Of a stretch of DNA of 21,348 nucleotides, positions 8,804-16,161 are shown piece after piece. This stretch comes from an uncultured Collinsella sp. (GTDB lineage: Bacteria; Actinomycetota; Coriobacteriia; Coriobacteriales; Coriobacteriaceae). A program made the position numbers and the translations under genes. The notes beneath the pieces were generated by a model. It was not told the origin of the DNA. It searched no databases and saw nothing but the letters and a program-made list of their open reading frames with translations. Every line of letters starts with the position of its first letter. The first letter of the stretch is position 1. Where the stretch lies: the NCBI GenBank assembly GCA_900758885.1, contig CAAETD010000141.1:1-21348 (forward strand), given 5' to 3'.

Positions 8804-9340
8804 GTGGGTATGACGGACTCTTTTGAGCAGATTTCCGCACATAACGAGGAGCTGGCGCATGATATTGTCGAGCGCGCGAGCGCTCGGGGCGTGACGGTTT
8901 CGACGGCTGAGTCGCTGACGGCGGGTATGATCGCTTCGACGATTGCCGATATCCCGGGTGCGTCGGCGGTGCTGCGCGGCGGTGCGGTGACCTATTGCGA
9001 TGAGATTAAGCATCGCGTTCTTGGTGTTGAGCAGGAGACGCTCGACCGCTATACCGCGGTGTCGCATCAGACTGCGCGTGAGATGGCGGTGGGTTCGCTG
9101 GAGCTGTACCAGAGCGATATTGCAGTGAGCGCAACGGGTTATGCCGGCCCCAGCGGTGGCACTGAGGACGATCCGGCTGGCACTTTCTATATTGGCTGGG
9201 CGTATCGTTCCGCCGATGGGGGCGTGCCGGTCGTGGACTCTGTGCGTTGCCACTATGAGGGCGACCGTCCGTGTGTTCGTGCCCATGCGGTCGCGGAGGC
9301 ACTGGGTCGCATTGTCTGCGTGCTCGATTCTATGGAATAG
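8804..9340 (+). CDS. pncC: Nicotinamide-nucleotide amidase, CinA C-terminal type (PncC)
   Basis: 178 residues that correspond only to the C-terminal CinA/PncC domain, which deamidates nicotinamide mononucleotide in pyridine nucleotide recycling. Signatures are STAESLTAGMIASTIADIPGAS near the N-terminus and ATGYAGPSGG later. The N-terminal MoCF/COG1058 domain of full CinA is absent. This is a known stand-alone form, not a sign of truncation. The start may be GTG at 8804 or ATG at 8810; neither has a strong ribosome site. It ends a seven-gene run and is followed by a terminator, with recA next, as in many Gram-positive genomes. Confidence 0.92.
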   Translation: MGMTDSFEQISAHNEELAHDIVERASARGVTVSTAESLTAGMIASTIADIPGASAVLRGGAVTYCDEIKHRVLGVEQETLDRYTAVSHQTAREMAVGSLELYQSDIAVSATGYAGPSGGTEDDPAGTFYIGWAYRSADGGVPVVDSVRCHYEGDRPCVRAHAVAEALGRIVCVLDSME

Positions 9341-9347
9341 ACGTGTT

Positions 9348-9371
9348 TTAAGGGGCCTCCGGGCCCCTTAA
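9348..9371 (+). terminator. Intrinsic terminator after pncC
   Basis: A perfect 10-bp stem, TTAAGGGGCC (9348-9357) with GGCCCCTTAA (9362-9371), encloses a 4-nt loop and starts eight bases after the pncC stop. The outer stem bases are A/T, so the U-rich 3' arm and the TT after it serve as a short tail. It closes the rnj-to-pncC run and separates it from the SOS-controlled recA promoter. Confidence 0.75.
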
Positions 9372-9468
9372 TTGTGGAGATAGGGACCTCTGACAAATTT
9401 AGCGTTTGTGCTGGTTATAGATGTATTCTCGCCTTCTTTGCTCTTATTTGGCCCTTTGTGGTCAAGCA

Positions 9469-9500
9469 TTTGGTCAGTGTTTGGTCGGCGTTTGGTTTGG
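9469..9500 (+). repeat. Three 11-bp spaced TTTGGTY repeats upstream of recA
   Basis: TTTGGTC at 9469, TTTGGTC at 9480 and TTTGGTT at 9491 recur every 11 bp, about one helical turn. They lie about 40-70 bp upstream of the recA -35. No coding explanation is convincing. The intergenic stretch 9341-9597 otherwise holds the pncC terminator and the recA promoter. Confidence 0.55.
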
Positions 9501-9538
9501 TTTTGGAAAGACTGCCTGCATATGATTGGCCTGAACGG

Positions 9539-9567
9539 TTGACCACGAACAGCCGTTCGTTTATTAT
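9539..9567 (+). promoter_or_regulatory. recA promoter (sigma-70 type)
   Basis: A -35 TTGACC (9539-9544) and a -10 TATTAT (9562-9567) are separated by 17 bp. Transcription should start about 9574, just before the recA ribosome site at 9582-9590. The LexA box occupies nearly the whole spacer, so repressor binding would directly block RNA polymerase. A weaker second promoter (TTGGTT at 9497, TATGAT at 9521) is possible. Confidence 0.8.
9546..9559 (+). promoter_or_regulatory. LexA box of recA
   Basis: CGAAC-AGCC-GTTCG is a perfect match to the Bacillus/actinobacterial LexA operator CGAAC-N4-GTTCG. It sits between the recA -35 and -10. The repressor itself is encoded at 19077-19721. Confidence 0.9.
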
Positions 9568-9597
9568 CGATGCAGGTTGTTAAGAGGAGGGCTATTC

Positions 9598-10746
9598 ATG
9601 GCCAAGAATTCAGGTCCCGTACGTACCGTTCATGCTCGCACGACGGGTAAAGAGCGCGATGAGATGATCGCCACCACCAAGGCCGAGATCGAGAAGAAAT
9701 TCGGCCAGGGTTCCATCATGAGGTACGGCGATGGTGGTCCCGAGCTCGAGGTCGAGGCCATTCCCACGGGCGCCCTGGCCCTCGATGCCGCGCTGGGTAT
9801 CGGCGGCGTGCCGCGCGGCCGTATCGTCGAGATTTACGGTCCTGAGTCCTCCGGTAAGACGACGCTTTCGCTCGAGATCCTGGCCGAGGCCCAGGCAATG
9901 GGTGGCGTTGTGGCATTTATCGATGCCGAGCACGCGCTCGATCCCACGTATGCCGCACGCATCGGCGTGGATATCGACGAGGTGCTCATTTCCCAGCCCG
10001 ATACGGGTGAGCAGGCGCTCGAGATCGTTGACATGCTCGTGCGTTCCGGCGCCATCGATGCCATCGTCGTTGACTCCGTCGCTGCGCTGACCCCGCGTGC
10101 CGAGATCGAGGGAGAAATCGGCGACACTACGGTCGGTCTTCAGGCTCGCCTGATGAGCCAGGCGCTCCGCAAGCTCGCCGGCTCGCTTTCTAAGTCCAAC
10201 ACGACGTGCATCTTCATTAACCAGCTGCGTGAGAAGATCGGCGTCATGTTCGGCAACCCCGAGACCACGACGGGCGGCCGCGCCCTTAAGTTCTTCTCTT
10301 CGGTGCGTATCGACATTCGCCGCATCGACAGCATTAAGCTTAAGGACGAGGTTATCGGTAACCGCGTGCGCGCCAAGGTCGTTAAGAACAAGGTGGCAGC
10401 TCCGTTCCGTTCTGCTGAGTTCGACATCATGTACGGTACGGGCATCTCTAAGGAGGGCTCGATTCTGGACATGGCTGTCGAGTGCGGCATTTGCAAGAAG
10501 ATGGGCTCCTGGTTTGCCTATGGCGAGGATAAGCTCGGCAACGGTCGCGAGGCCGCCAAGGCGTTCCTGCGCGAACACCCCGATTGTGCCGACGAGATTG
10601 AGCATAAGGTCCGCCTTGCCTGTGGACTTGAGTTTGATGACGATGCTCCGTCCGAGGTCGAGCTGACCGATCAGCCTGCGCCTGAGGAGTTTGACGAGCT
10701 TTTCGCCATCGATGGTTCCGCCATGCTCGATGATGACGACGAGTAG
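9598..10746 (+). CDS. recA: Recombinase RecA
   Basis: DNA strand-exchange ATPase and co-protease for LexA self-cleavage. Walker A is GPESSGKT at residues 81-88, and loop L2 is seen as MFGNPETTTGG. The 382-residue length and acidic C-terminal tail (ending DDDDE) are typical. The start is ATG at 9598, giving MAKNSGPVR, because AAGAGGAGG at 9582-9590 lies seven bases upstream. An in-frame TTG at 9577 would put the ribosome site inside the gene and is rejected. Transcription is LexA-controlled. recX follows after 11 bases, so the inhibitor is probably co-expressed. Confidence 0.98.
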   Translation: MAKNSGPVRTVHARTTGKERDEMIATTKAEIEKKFGQGSIMRYGDGGPELEVEAIPTGALALDAALGIGGVPRGRIVEIYGPESSGKTTLSLEILAEAQAMGGVVAFIDAEHALDPTYAARIGVDIDEVLISQPDTGEQALEIVDMLVRSGAIDAIVVDSVAALTPRAEIEGEIGDTTVGLQARLMSQALRKLAGSLSKSNTTCIFINQLREKIGVMFGNPETTTGGRALKFFSSVRIDIRRIDSIKLKDEVIGNRVRAKVVKNKVAAPFRSAEFDIMYGTGISKEGSILDMAVECGICKKMGSWFAYGEDKLGNGREAAKAFLREHPDCADEIEHKVRLACGLEFDDDAPSEVELTDQPAPEEFDELFAIDGSAMLDDDDE

Positions 10747-10757
10747 CGGTTACGCTC

Positions 10758-11450
10758 ATGTCGTATACGGTGACCGAGGCCACGGTCGTCTTTCCCGATA
10801 AGAAGGCGGCCTCCTCGTTCTCGAGCGGGTATGCGTCCAAAAAGCCTTGCGCACATATCGATTGTGAGCTTGAGGGCGGTTTTGAGCGGTCCATTTGGAT
10901 TCCCGTGCGGGTCGCGCGGCTGTATGTCAAAAACCGCCCCGATCTTCCCTGTGATTGGGACAACTTTCGTGAAGCGGTGCAGCTCATTGAGCGTAAATGT
11001 GCACTTACCATGGTGACCGAGATGTTATCGCGCCGCGACCATGCGACGGGTGAGGTCCGTGACAAGCTGGCTCGCTACGGCTTTCACCAGCCTGCGATCG
11101 ATTTCGCCGTCGAGCGCGCCACCGAGTATCGCTTTTTAGACGAGAACCGCTTTTGCTCGTACTTTATCGAGGAGCGCAAGCGGCGCGGTTGGGGACAGCG
11201 CAAAATCGAGACCGAGCTCAAGCGCCGTCATGTCGTGCTCGATGACATTCCCGGTTATCCCGAGGATTATTTTGCCGTCGAAGACGATTTGGCGCGTGCG
11301 TCAGCCCTGCTCGCCAAGCGTCGTGTTCCAGAGACGCGCGGATTCGAAAAACTGATTCGGTTTTTGATGGGCAAAGGCTTCTCGTATCACATCGCCGCCG
11401 ATGCCGTTAAGGCACGTCTCGATGCCGAACGCGAGGAATGTGCAGTTTAG
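10758..11450 (+). CDS. recX: Regulatory protein RecX
   Basis: Modulator that binds RecA filaments and limits their activity. The three-helix repeats of RecX are visible: LSRRDHATGEVRDKLARYGF, then FLDENRFCSYFIEERKRRGWGQRKIETELKRR, and a third near the C-terminus (RFLMGKGFSYHIAADAVKARL). The 230-residue length includes a divergent N-terminal stretch of about 80 residues before the repeats, which is common in Gram-positive RecX. The start is ATG at 10758, 11 bases after the recA stop, without a strong ribosome site. This suggests low-level or coupled translation. Position directly after recA under the SOS promoter fits the role. Confidence 0.92.
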   Translation: MSYTVTEATVVFPDKKAASSFSSGYASKKPCAHIDCELEGGFERSIWIPVRVARLYVKNRPDLPCDWDNFREAVQLIERKCALTMVTEMLSRRDHATGEVRDKLARYGFHQPAIDFAVERATEYRFLDENRFCSYFIEERKRRGWGQRKIETELKRRHVVLDDIPGYPEDYFAVEDDLARASALLAKRRVPETRGFEKLIRFLMGKGFSYHIAADAVKARLDAEREECAV

Positions 11451-11464
11451 GCGTATGCGCTTTG

Positions 11465-11514
11465 TGGCCCTGCCGTTCACCGCGTTTTAGCCGCCGTGCT
11501 GGGGCCATTTATTT
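11465..11514 (+). terminator. Compound terminator after recX
   Basis: The outer arms TGGCCC (11465-11470) and GGGCCA (11502-11507) pair and are followed by TTTATTT. Inside, CACCGCG and CGCCGTG form a 7-bp stem with one mismatch around TTTTAGC. The T-rich tail runs into the -35 of the next promoter, so the old transcript would end just where the new promoter begins. Confidence 0.5.
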
Positions 11515-11541
11515 GACAGTTGTTGTGGTTCAACGTACGAT
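11513..11541 (+). promoter_or_regulatory. Promoter of the rny operon
   Basis: A consensus -35 TTGACA (11513-11518) and a -10 TACGAT (11536-11541) have 17-bp spacing. The predicted start is about 11548, leaving a leader of about 160 nt before the rny ATG. No LexA box is present. Confidence 0.8.
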
Positions 11542-11570
11542 AAACACTGTCATTTGCTTTGTGATATGTG

Positions 11571-11594
11571 CTCATCTGTGATGAGTTTGTTTAT
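11571..11594 (+). ncRNA. Leader hairpin 1 of rny, terminator-like
   Basis: CTCATC (11571-11576) and GATGAG (11580-11585) form a perfect 6-bp stem with a 3-nt loop, followed directly by the U-rich TTTGTTTAT. It lies about 25-40 nt into the predicted transcript. The stem is weak in GC, so efficient termination is uncertain. Confidence 0.4.
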
Positions 11595-11646
11595 ATGTTT
11601 ATCTGTATCCGACCCGCATAAGCTGCGCCCATATTACTCAAATGTC

Positions 11647-11680
11647 GCGAGCCGTTCGTAAGGACGGTTCGCTTTGTTGT
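11647..11680 (+). ncRNA. Leader hairpin 2 of rny, possible attenuator
   Basis: GCGAGCCGT (11647-11655) pairs with ACGGTTCGC (11664-11672) through 9 bp including one G-U, around an 8-nt loop. TTTGTTGT follows. It ends about 28 nt before the rny start codon, in the right place for attenuation or for a cleavage or stability element. A repressor operator is an alternative reading of the same symmetry. Confidence 0.5.
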
Positions 11681-11707
11681 GTAACGAATCCATAAAAAGG
11701 AGTGAGC

Positions 11708-13258
11708 ATGCCTATCATCGCAGCGCTCGTTGGCATCGTTTTGGGTGCCATCGCCGCCATTGCCTACATGCGCACCGCCAAGCAGGGTAGTCTTCACGAG
11801 GCCGACGAAAAGATCCAGTCGGCACACGCACAGGCTGAGTCCCTGATCGGCGATGCAAAGCGTCAGGCCGAGACCCTCAAAAAAGAGGCTCTGCTCGAGG
11901 CTAAAGAGGAGATCATCAAGAACAAGCAGGCCGCCGAGGCCGAGGACAAGCAGCGTAAGAGCGAGATTCGTACGCTCGAGAACCGTGTGATGCAGCGCGA
12001 GGAGTCCCTCGATCGCCGAAACGACGCTCTCGACAAGCGCGAGCACCAGCTGTCCAGCCAGGCCGGTCAGGTCGAGAAGCGCTCCCGCGAGCTTGAGGAG
12101 CTCTGCGCCAAGCAGACCTCCGAGCTCGAGCGTATCGCCGACCTGACCCGCGAGGACGCCCACAAGGAGCTCCTCGATAAGGTTCGCGGCGAGGTCACCC
12201 ACGAGGCTGCCACGATCATTCGCGAGTCCGAGCAGCAGGTTCGCGCCGAGTGCCACAAGACCGCCCAGGAGATTCTGTCCCTGGCGATTCAGCGCTGCGC
12301 TGCCGACCACACTGCCGAGGTCACTGTTACCTCCGTGCACATTCCCTCTGATGACCTCAAGGGCCGTATCATCGGTCGCGAGGGTCGCAACATCCGGACC
12401 TTCGAGCAGGTTTCCGGCGTCAACCTCGTGATCGACGACACGCCTGAGACCGTCGTTCTTTCGAGCTTCGACCCGGTCCGTCGTGAGACCGCCCGTGTTG
12501 CCCTCGAGAACCTCATCGCCGACGGCCGCATTCACCCCGCCCGCATTGAGGAGATGTATCACAAGGCTGCCGACCTGGTTCAGCAGCGCGTGCGCGAGGC
12601 TGGCGAGCAGGCTGCCTTTGATACCGGTATCCACGACCTGCACCCCGAGATCGTCAAGACCCTTGGTGCCCTTCGCTACCGTACCTCGTTTGGTCAGAAT
12701 GTGCTTCAGCACTCCCTCGAGGTCTCTGATCTGTGCGGCGTGATGGCTTCCGAGCTTGGCCTGGACGTTGTGACCGCTAAGCGCGCCGGCCTGCTGCACG
12801 ACCTGGGCAAGGCAATCGACCACGACGTCGAGGGCCCGCATGCCGTCATCGGCGCCGAGCTTGCCCGCCGTTATGGCGAGAAGCCCGTTATCGTTCACGC
12901 TATCGAGGCTCACCATGCCGATGTCGACCCCAACACGGTGCTCGATGTCCTGGTACAGGCCGCCGATGCCGTCTCCGCCTCTCGCCCCGGTGCCCGTCGC
13001 GAGTCTGCCGAGAACTACATCAAGCGTCTTGAGAAGCTCGAGGAGATTGCCAACTCCCATGAAGGCGTCGAGCGTACCTATGCCATGCAGGCTGGTCGCG
13101 AGGTCCACGTCATGGTTCAGCCGGACAAGATCTCCGATGCCCAGTCCACGGTCCTGGCTCACGATATCGCCCATCAGATCGAGGAAGAGATGGAGTATCC
13201 CGGTCAGGTGCGCGTCGTCGTGATTCGCGAGAGCCGCGCTGTCGATATCGCTAAATAA
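11708..13258 (+). CDS. rny: Ribonuclease Y
   Basis: Membrane-anchored endoribonuclease that starts mRNA decay. Domains in order: one N-terminal transmembrane helix (residues about 3-20), a long Glu/Arg/Lys-rich coiled coil to about residue 200, a KH domain with GREG at 223-226, and an HD domain with the H364-D365 pair in LLHDLGKAID. The 516-residue length is typical. ATG at 11708 is preferred over the in-frame GTG at 11702 because AAGGAG occupies 11697-11702. The gene is preceded by its own promoter and a structured leader. The next gene starts two bases after the rny stop, so the two are likely translated together. Confidence 0.97.
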   Translation: MPIIAALVGIVLGAIAAIAYMRTAKQGSLHEADEKIQSAHAQAESLIGDAKRQAETLKKEALLEAKEEIIKNKQAAEAEDKQRKSEIRTLENRVMQREESLDRRNDALDKREHQLSSQAGQVEKRSRELEELCAKQTSELERIADLTREDAHKELLDKVRGEVTHEAATIIRESEQQVRAECHKTAQEILSLAIQRCAADHTAEVTVTSVHIPSDDLKGRIIGREGRNIRTFEQVSGVNLVIDDTPETVVLSSFDPVRRETARVALENLIADGRIHPARIEEMYHKAADLVQQRVREAGEQAAFDTGIHDLHPEIVKTLGALRYRTSFGQNVLQHSLEVSDLCGVMASELGLDVVTAKRAGLLHDLGKAIDHDVEGPHAVIGAELARRYGEKPVIVHAIEAHHADVDPNTVLDVLVQAADAVSASRPGARRESAENYIKRLEKLEEIANSHEGVERTYAMQAGREVHVMVQPDKISDAQSTVLAHDIAHQIEEEMEYPGQVRVVVIRESRAVDIAK

Positions 13259-13259
13259 C

Positions 13260-14345
13260 ATGAGCGACGCGAACGAGCTCATCTCATTTATCGCGTCGAT
13301 GTCGGGGGAGGGCAACCTTCGCGTCGAGGAGAACCTTGGCGAGGGGTATGTCCGCCTCCGCGTTTCGGAGGCCGAGCGGCGCCAGGCAAAACACGACATT
13401 CAGCATGTCGAGGATATCGTCATCGAAATGCTCCGTAATGCTCGCGATGCCGGCGCCGACAAGGTCTATCTCGCCACGACCAAGGAAGATGGCGTCCGCA
13501 CGCTTGTCTTTCTGGATAACGGTTCGGGCGTTCCGCAGGATATGCAAGAGCGAATCTTCGATGCCCGCGTTACCTCCAAGCTCGAGAGCATGAAGATGGA
13601 CCGTTGGGGCGTTCACGGTCGTGGCATGGCATTGTTTTCGATCAAGCAGAACACCGACGAGGCCCGTGTGGTCACGTCCGGCGTCGATCTTGGTTCAGCC
13701 TTTAAGGTGAGCGTTGCAGCCGACCGCCTCAGTGAGCGTGCCGATCAGTCCAGCTGGCCCCAGGCCGTCAAGGATGAGGACGGACGTTATGTCTGTGCTC
13801 GCGGCCCGCATAATATTATTCGCGCTGCCTGTGAGTTTGCGCTCGAGGAGCTGCGTGGTTGCGATGTCTATCTTGGTTCTCCGTCTGAGATTGCCGCGAC
13901 CCTTTATGCTCAGGCGTCAAGTCGGCTCGATACGTCTCGTCTCCTGTTTATTGATGACGAGAGCGAGCTTCCGGTTGTCGATCGTTTAGGCCTTGCCTCT
14001 GATGCCGAGGACTTTATCCGTATCTGCTCGGGTTTGGGTCTTGAGATGTCCGAGCGCACGGCCCATCGCATTTTGGCAGGGCAGATTAAACCCGTTCGCG
14101 GTGTGACCGCGCGTCTGCTGCGCGAGCGTGATTCGTCCTCGCATGCGCCGGCTCCTGTCGATCTTGCAAAGGATCGTCGCGGGCTACGTATTGCCAAGGA
14201 TGACATGGCACAGTTTTCGCGTGCTGTGGAGCGTGACTTTAATGACCTTGCCGCCCGGTACTATCTCAACCTTTGCGGTGACCCAAAGATTCGTGTTTCG
14301 CGTGATCGAATCACTGTGACCTTCGATCTTGCCAAAGAGGAATAG
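13260..14345 (+). CDS. GHKL-type ATP-binding protein, function unknown
   Basis: 361 residues. The first 150 carry a Bergerat (GHKL) ATP-binding fold: N-box E56-x3-N60 in IEMLRNARDAGA, G1 box DNGSGVP from D86, and a glycine-rich lid GVHGRGMAL at about 117-125. This pattern is nearer to MutL/Hsp90-like ATPases than to histidine kinases, and no phospho-acceptor domain is visible. The C-terminal 210 residues match no family I recognise and have no membrane segment. The start codon lies one base after the rny stop (TAA C ATG), implying coupling to RNase Y. The slot between rny and spoVS is taken by the phosphodiesterase gene ymdB in Bacillus, so a role with RNase Y is possible, but this is inference only. 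Confidence 0.8.
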   Translation: MSDANELISFIASMSGEGNLRVEENLGEGYVRLRVSEAERRQAKHDIQHVEDIVIEMLRNARDAGADKVYLATTKEDGVRTLVFLDNGSGVPQDMQERIFDARVTSKLESMKMDRWGVHGRGMALFSIKQNTDEARVVTSGVDLGSAFKVSVAADRLSERADQSSWPQAVKDEDGRYVCARGPHNIIRAACEFALEELRGCDVYLGSPSEIAATLYAQASSRLDTSRLLFIDDESELPVVDRLGLASDAEDFIRICSGLGLEMSERTAHRILAGQIKPVRGVTARLLRERDSSSHAPAPVDLAKDRRGLRIAKDDMAQFSRAVERDFNDLAARYYLNLCGDPKIRVSRDRITVTFDLAKEE

Positions 14346-14349
14346 TGCC

Positions 14350-14378
14350 TTTACCGAGTCCACTCGGTACGATACAGT
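14350..14378 (+). promoter_or_regulatory. Possible promoter/operator upstream of spoVS
   Basis: TTTACC (14350-14355) and TACAGT (14373-14378) are 17 bp apart, a weak sigma-70 match. A perfect inverted repeat, TACCGAG (14352-14358) with CTCGGTA (14363-14369), fills the spacer. That could be an operator or an RNA hairpin. The 74-base gap before spoVS is the largest within this gene run, which makes an internal control site plausible. Confidence 0.35.
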
Positions 14379-14419
14379 TATTGCAGTTAAAACGTACTTT
14401 TAAACGCAGGAGTTTCTTC

Positions 14420-14737
14420 ATGGATTGCCTGAAGGTATCAAGCAAATCATCGCCCGCGTCCGTTGCCGGCGCCATCGCCGGCATGGTCAAGGATGGTGTG
14501 CCCGTCAACATTCAGTGTGTCGGCGCCGGTGCGGTCAACCAGGCCATAAAGGCCGTGGCTATTGCGCGCGGTTTTTTGATTCCAACCGGGTTTGATATTT
14601 CCTGCGCGCCCGTGTTCTCCGACATCCTCATTAACGGGGAGTCGCGCACGGCCATCCGTCTTTCTATTTACGTTCACCAGATCAATCGAGCTGCTATGGA
14701 TAACGTCGTCATGGATGATGTTAAGCCTGTGGCATAG
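14420..14737 (+). CDS. spoVS: SpoVS family protein
   Basis: 105 residues beginning MDCLKVSSKSSPASVAGAIAGM, with the core QCVGAGAVNQAIKAVAIARGF, both characteristic of stage V sporulation protein S. ATG at 14420 is chosen because AGGAG lies seven bases upstream; an in-frame start at 14345 lacks a ribosome site and would add non-family residues. SpoVS affects spore coat and cortex and septation in Bacillus, but the Alba-like small fold is also found in non-spore-formers, where nucleic-acid binding is suspected. The C-terminal tail after about residue 85 (HQINRAAMDNVVMDDVKPVA) is longer than in Bacillus. Placement between rny and miaB matches Bacillus order. Confidence 0.93.
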   Translation: MDCLKVSSKSSPASVAGAIAGMVKDGVPVNIQCVGAGAVNQAIKAVAIARGFLIPTGFDISCAPVFSDILINGESRTAIRLSIYVHQINRAAMDNVVMDDVKPVA

Positions 14738-14757
14738 CTTCTGCTTGCCTCGATTCG

Positions 14758-14766
14758 CCCCCCCCC
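14758..14766 (+). repeat. C9 homopolymer between spoVS and miaB
   Basis: A run of nine C residues lies about 25 bases upstream of the miaB start and about 10 bases upstream of its ribosome site. Such runs are prone to slippage. Here it would change only the length of the untranslated spacer, not a reading frame. Confidence 0.8.
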
Positions 14767-14790
14767 TCTCCATCGTTAGGACTTATGCAC

Positions 14791-16161
14791 ATGGACCAGC
14801 GTTCCGTACGCGATATTCTTGCCGGTAAAACCTACTTTATCCGCACCTTTGGCTGCCAGATGAATCAGCACGACTCCGAGCGCGTGAGCGGTCTGCTCGA
14901 TTCGTATGGTTGCCTCATGGCGCTCGATCCCGAGCATGCCGATATTGTTGTCTTCATGACATGCTGCGTGCGCGAGGCCGCCGATACTCGCCTGTACGGC
15001 CAGTGCAATTCCTGTAAAAGCCTGCCGACTTCGCCTTCGGGCAAGCGTGTGGTTGCCGTTGGTGGTTGCATCGCGCAGCGCGATGGCGAGGGCCTGCTCA
15101 CCAACGTCGATAACGTCAATGTCATCTTTGGTACGCATTCCATCGCACATGTGGCAGAGCTCATTGCCGAGGCGTTCCTTGATGGCAAGCGTCATATCCG
15201 CACCAATGAGCATGAGGATACGGATGCCATGAGCATGCCGTGGCATCGCGAGACCCAGTATCACGCTTGGGTGCCCATCATGACGGGCTGCAATAATTTC
15301 TGTACCTATTGCATCGTTCCGTACGTGCGCGGTCGCGAAAAGAGCCGCTCCTTCGAGGAGATTGTCGACGAGGTGACCGGTTTGGTGCGCCAGGGCGTGC
15401 GTGAGATTACGCTGCTGGGCCAAAACGTTAACTCATATGGTCGCGATCTGTTTGGCAAGCCGCGTTTTGCCGATTTGCTGCGTGCCGTGGGCGATACGGG
15501 TGTGGAGCGCATCTTCTTTACGTCTTCGCATCCCAAGGATCTGCTGCCCGAGACCATCGACGCCATGGCCGAGACGCCTGCTGTTATGCCGCAGCTGCAC
15601 CTGGCCGTCCAGTCAGGTTCGACGCGGATCCTCAAAGAGATGAATCGCCGTTATACACGCGAGGACTATCTGGGCCTGGTCGATCGCATTCGCAACCGCA
15701 TGCCCGATATCGCGCTCTCGACTGACATTATCGTTGGCTTCCCGGGCGAGACTGAAGAAGACTTTGAGCAGACGCTTTCACTTGCCGAGACGGTCCGCTA
15801 TGCCCAGGCCTATACCTTCATCTATTCCAAGCGCGCCGGTACCCCGGCCGCAGAGATTGACGATCCTACGCCGCATGAGGTTATTCTCGGGCGTTTCAAC
15901 CGCCTGGTTAAGGTTATCGAGACCACGGCACATGAGTATAACCAGGGTGAACTTCATACTGTGGTTCCGGCGCTCATTGAGGGAACGAGTAAAAAGAACG
16001 ACGCGGTCCTGCTGGGCAAGAGTCCCAAGAATCAGACCGTGCATGCGCCTATCCCCGAGGGTTACAGTATCGATCAGCTTGTTGGCAAGATCGTTGATGT
16101 TGACGTTGACGTTGCCAAGACCTGGTATTTGTCCGGCTCCGTTGTGGGCGAGCCGCGCTAA
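14791..16161 (+). CDS. miaB: tRNA-2-methylthio-N6-dimethylallyladenosine synthase MiaB
   Basis: Radical-SAM methylthiotransferase that converts i6A37 to ms2i6A37 in tRNAs reading UNN codons. The N-terminal TFGCQMNQHDSE block distinguishes MiaB from RimO. The radical-SAM triad is C167-x3-C171-x2-C174, in GCNNFCTYCIVPYVRGRE, and a TRAM-like C-terminus follows. ATG at 14791 sits nine bases after AGGA; the in-frame ATG at 14785 leaves only three bases and is less likely. Its stop overlaps the miaA start by one base (TAATG), which pairs the two enzymes: MiaA makes the MiaB substrate. Confidence 0.96.
   Translation: MDQRSVRDILAGKTYFIRTFGCQMNQHDSERVSGLLDSYGCLMALDPEHADIVVFMTCCVREAADTRLYGQCNSCKSLPTSPSGKRVVAVGGCIAQRDGEGLLTNVDNVNVIFGTHSIAHVAELIAEAFLDGKRHIRTNEHEDTDAMSMPWHRETQYHAWVPIMTGCNNFCTYCIVPYVRGREKSRSFEEIVDEVTGLVRQGVREITLLGQNVNSYGRDLFGKPRFADLLRAVGDTGVERIFFTSSHPKDLLPETIDAMAETPAVMPQLHLAVQSGSTRILKEMNRRYTREDYLGLVDRIRNRMPDIALSTDIIVGFPGETEEDFEQTLSLAETVRYAQAYTFIYSKRAGTPAAEIDDPTPHEVILGRFNRLVKVIETTAHEYNQGELHTVVPALIEGTSKKNDAVLLGKSPKNQTVHAPIPEGYSIDQLVGKIVDVDVDVAKTWYLSGSVVGEPR

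Noticed and set aside
6245..9286. A 1013-codon open frame on the minus strand
   Set aside because: yajQ, rimO, pgsA and pncC all share one reading register, and this frame is codon-aligned antisense to it. It stays open because TTA, CTA and TCA codons are almost unused there. The translation is low quality and resembles no family.
9374..9583. A 69-codon open frame between pncC and recA
   Set aside because: It covers the recA promoter and LexA box and has no ribosome site or family likeness. It is treated as regulatory DNA.
11650..11672. Possible LexA box in the rny leader, because of two GTTCG-like halves
   Set aside because: The halves do not form CGAAC-N4-GTTCG; they are explained by the arms of an RNA hairpin.
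11591..13399. A 602-codon open frame antisense to rny
   Set aside because: It is codon-aligned antisense to rny and explained by the same codon bias. RNase Y domains on the plus strand are unambiguous.
14420..14737. Evidence that the organism sporulates
   Set aside because: spoVS occurs in non-spore-formers and no other sporulation-specific gene is in the window.
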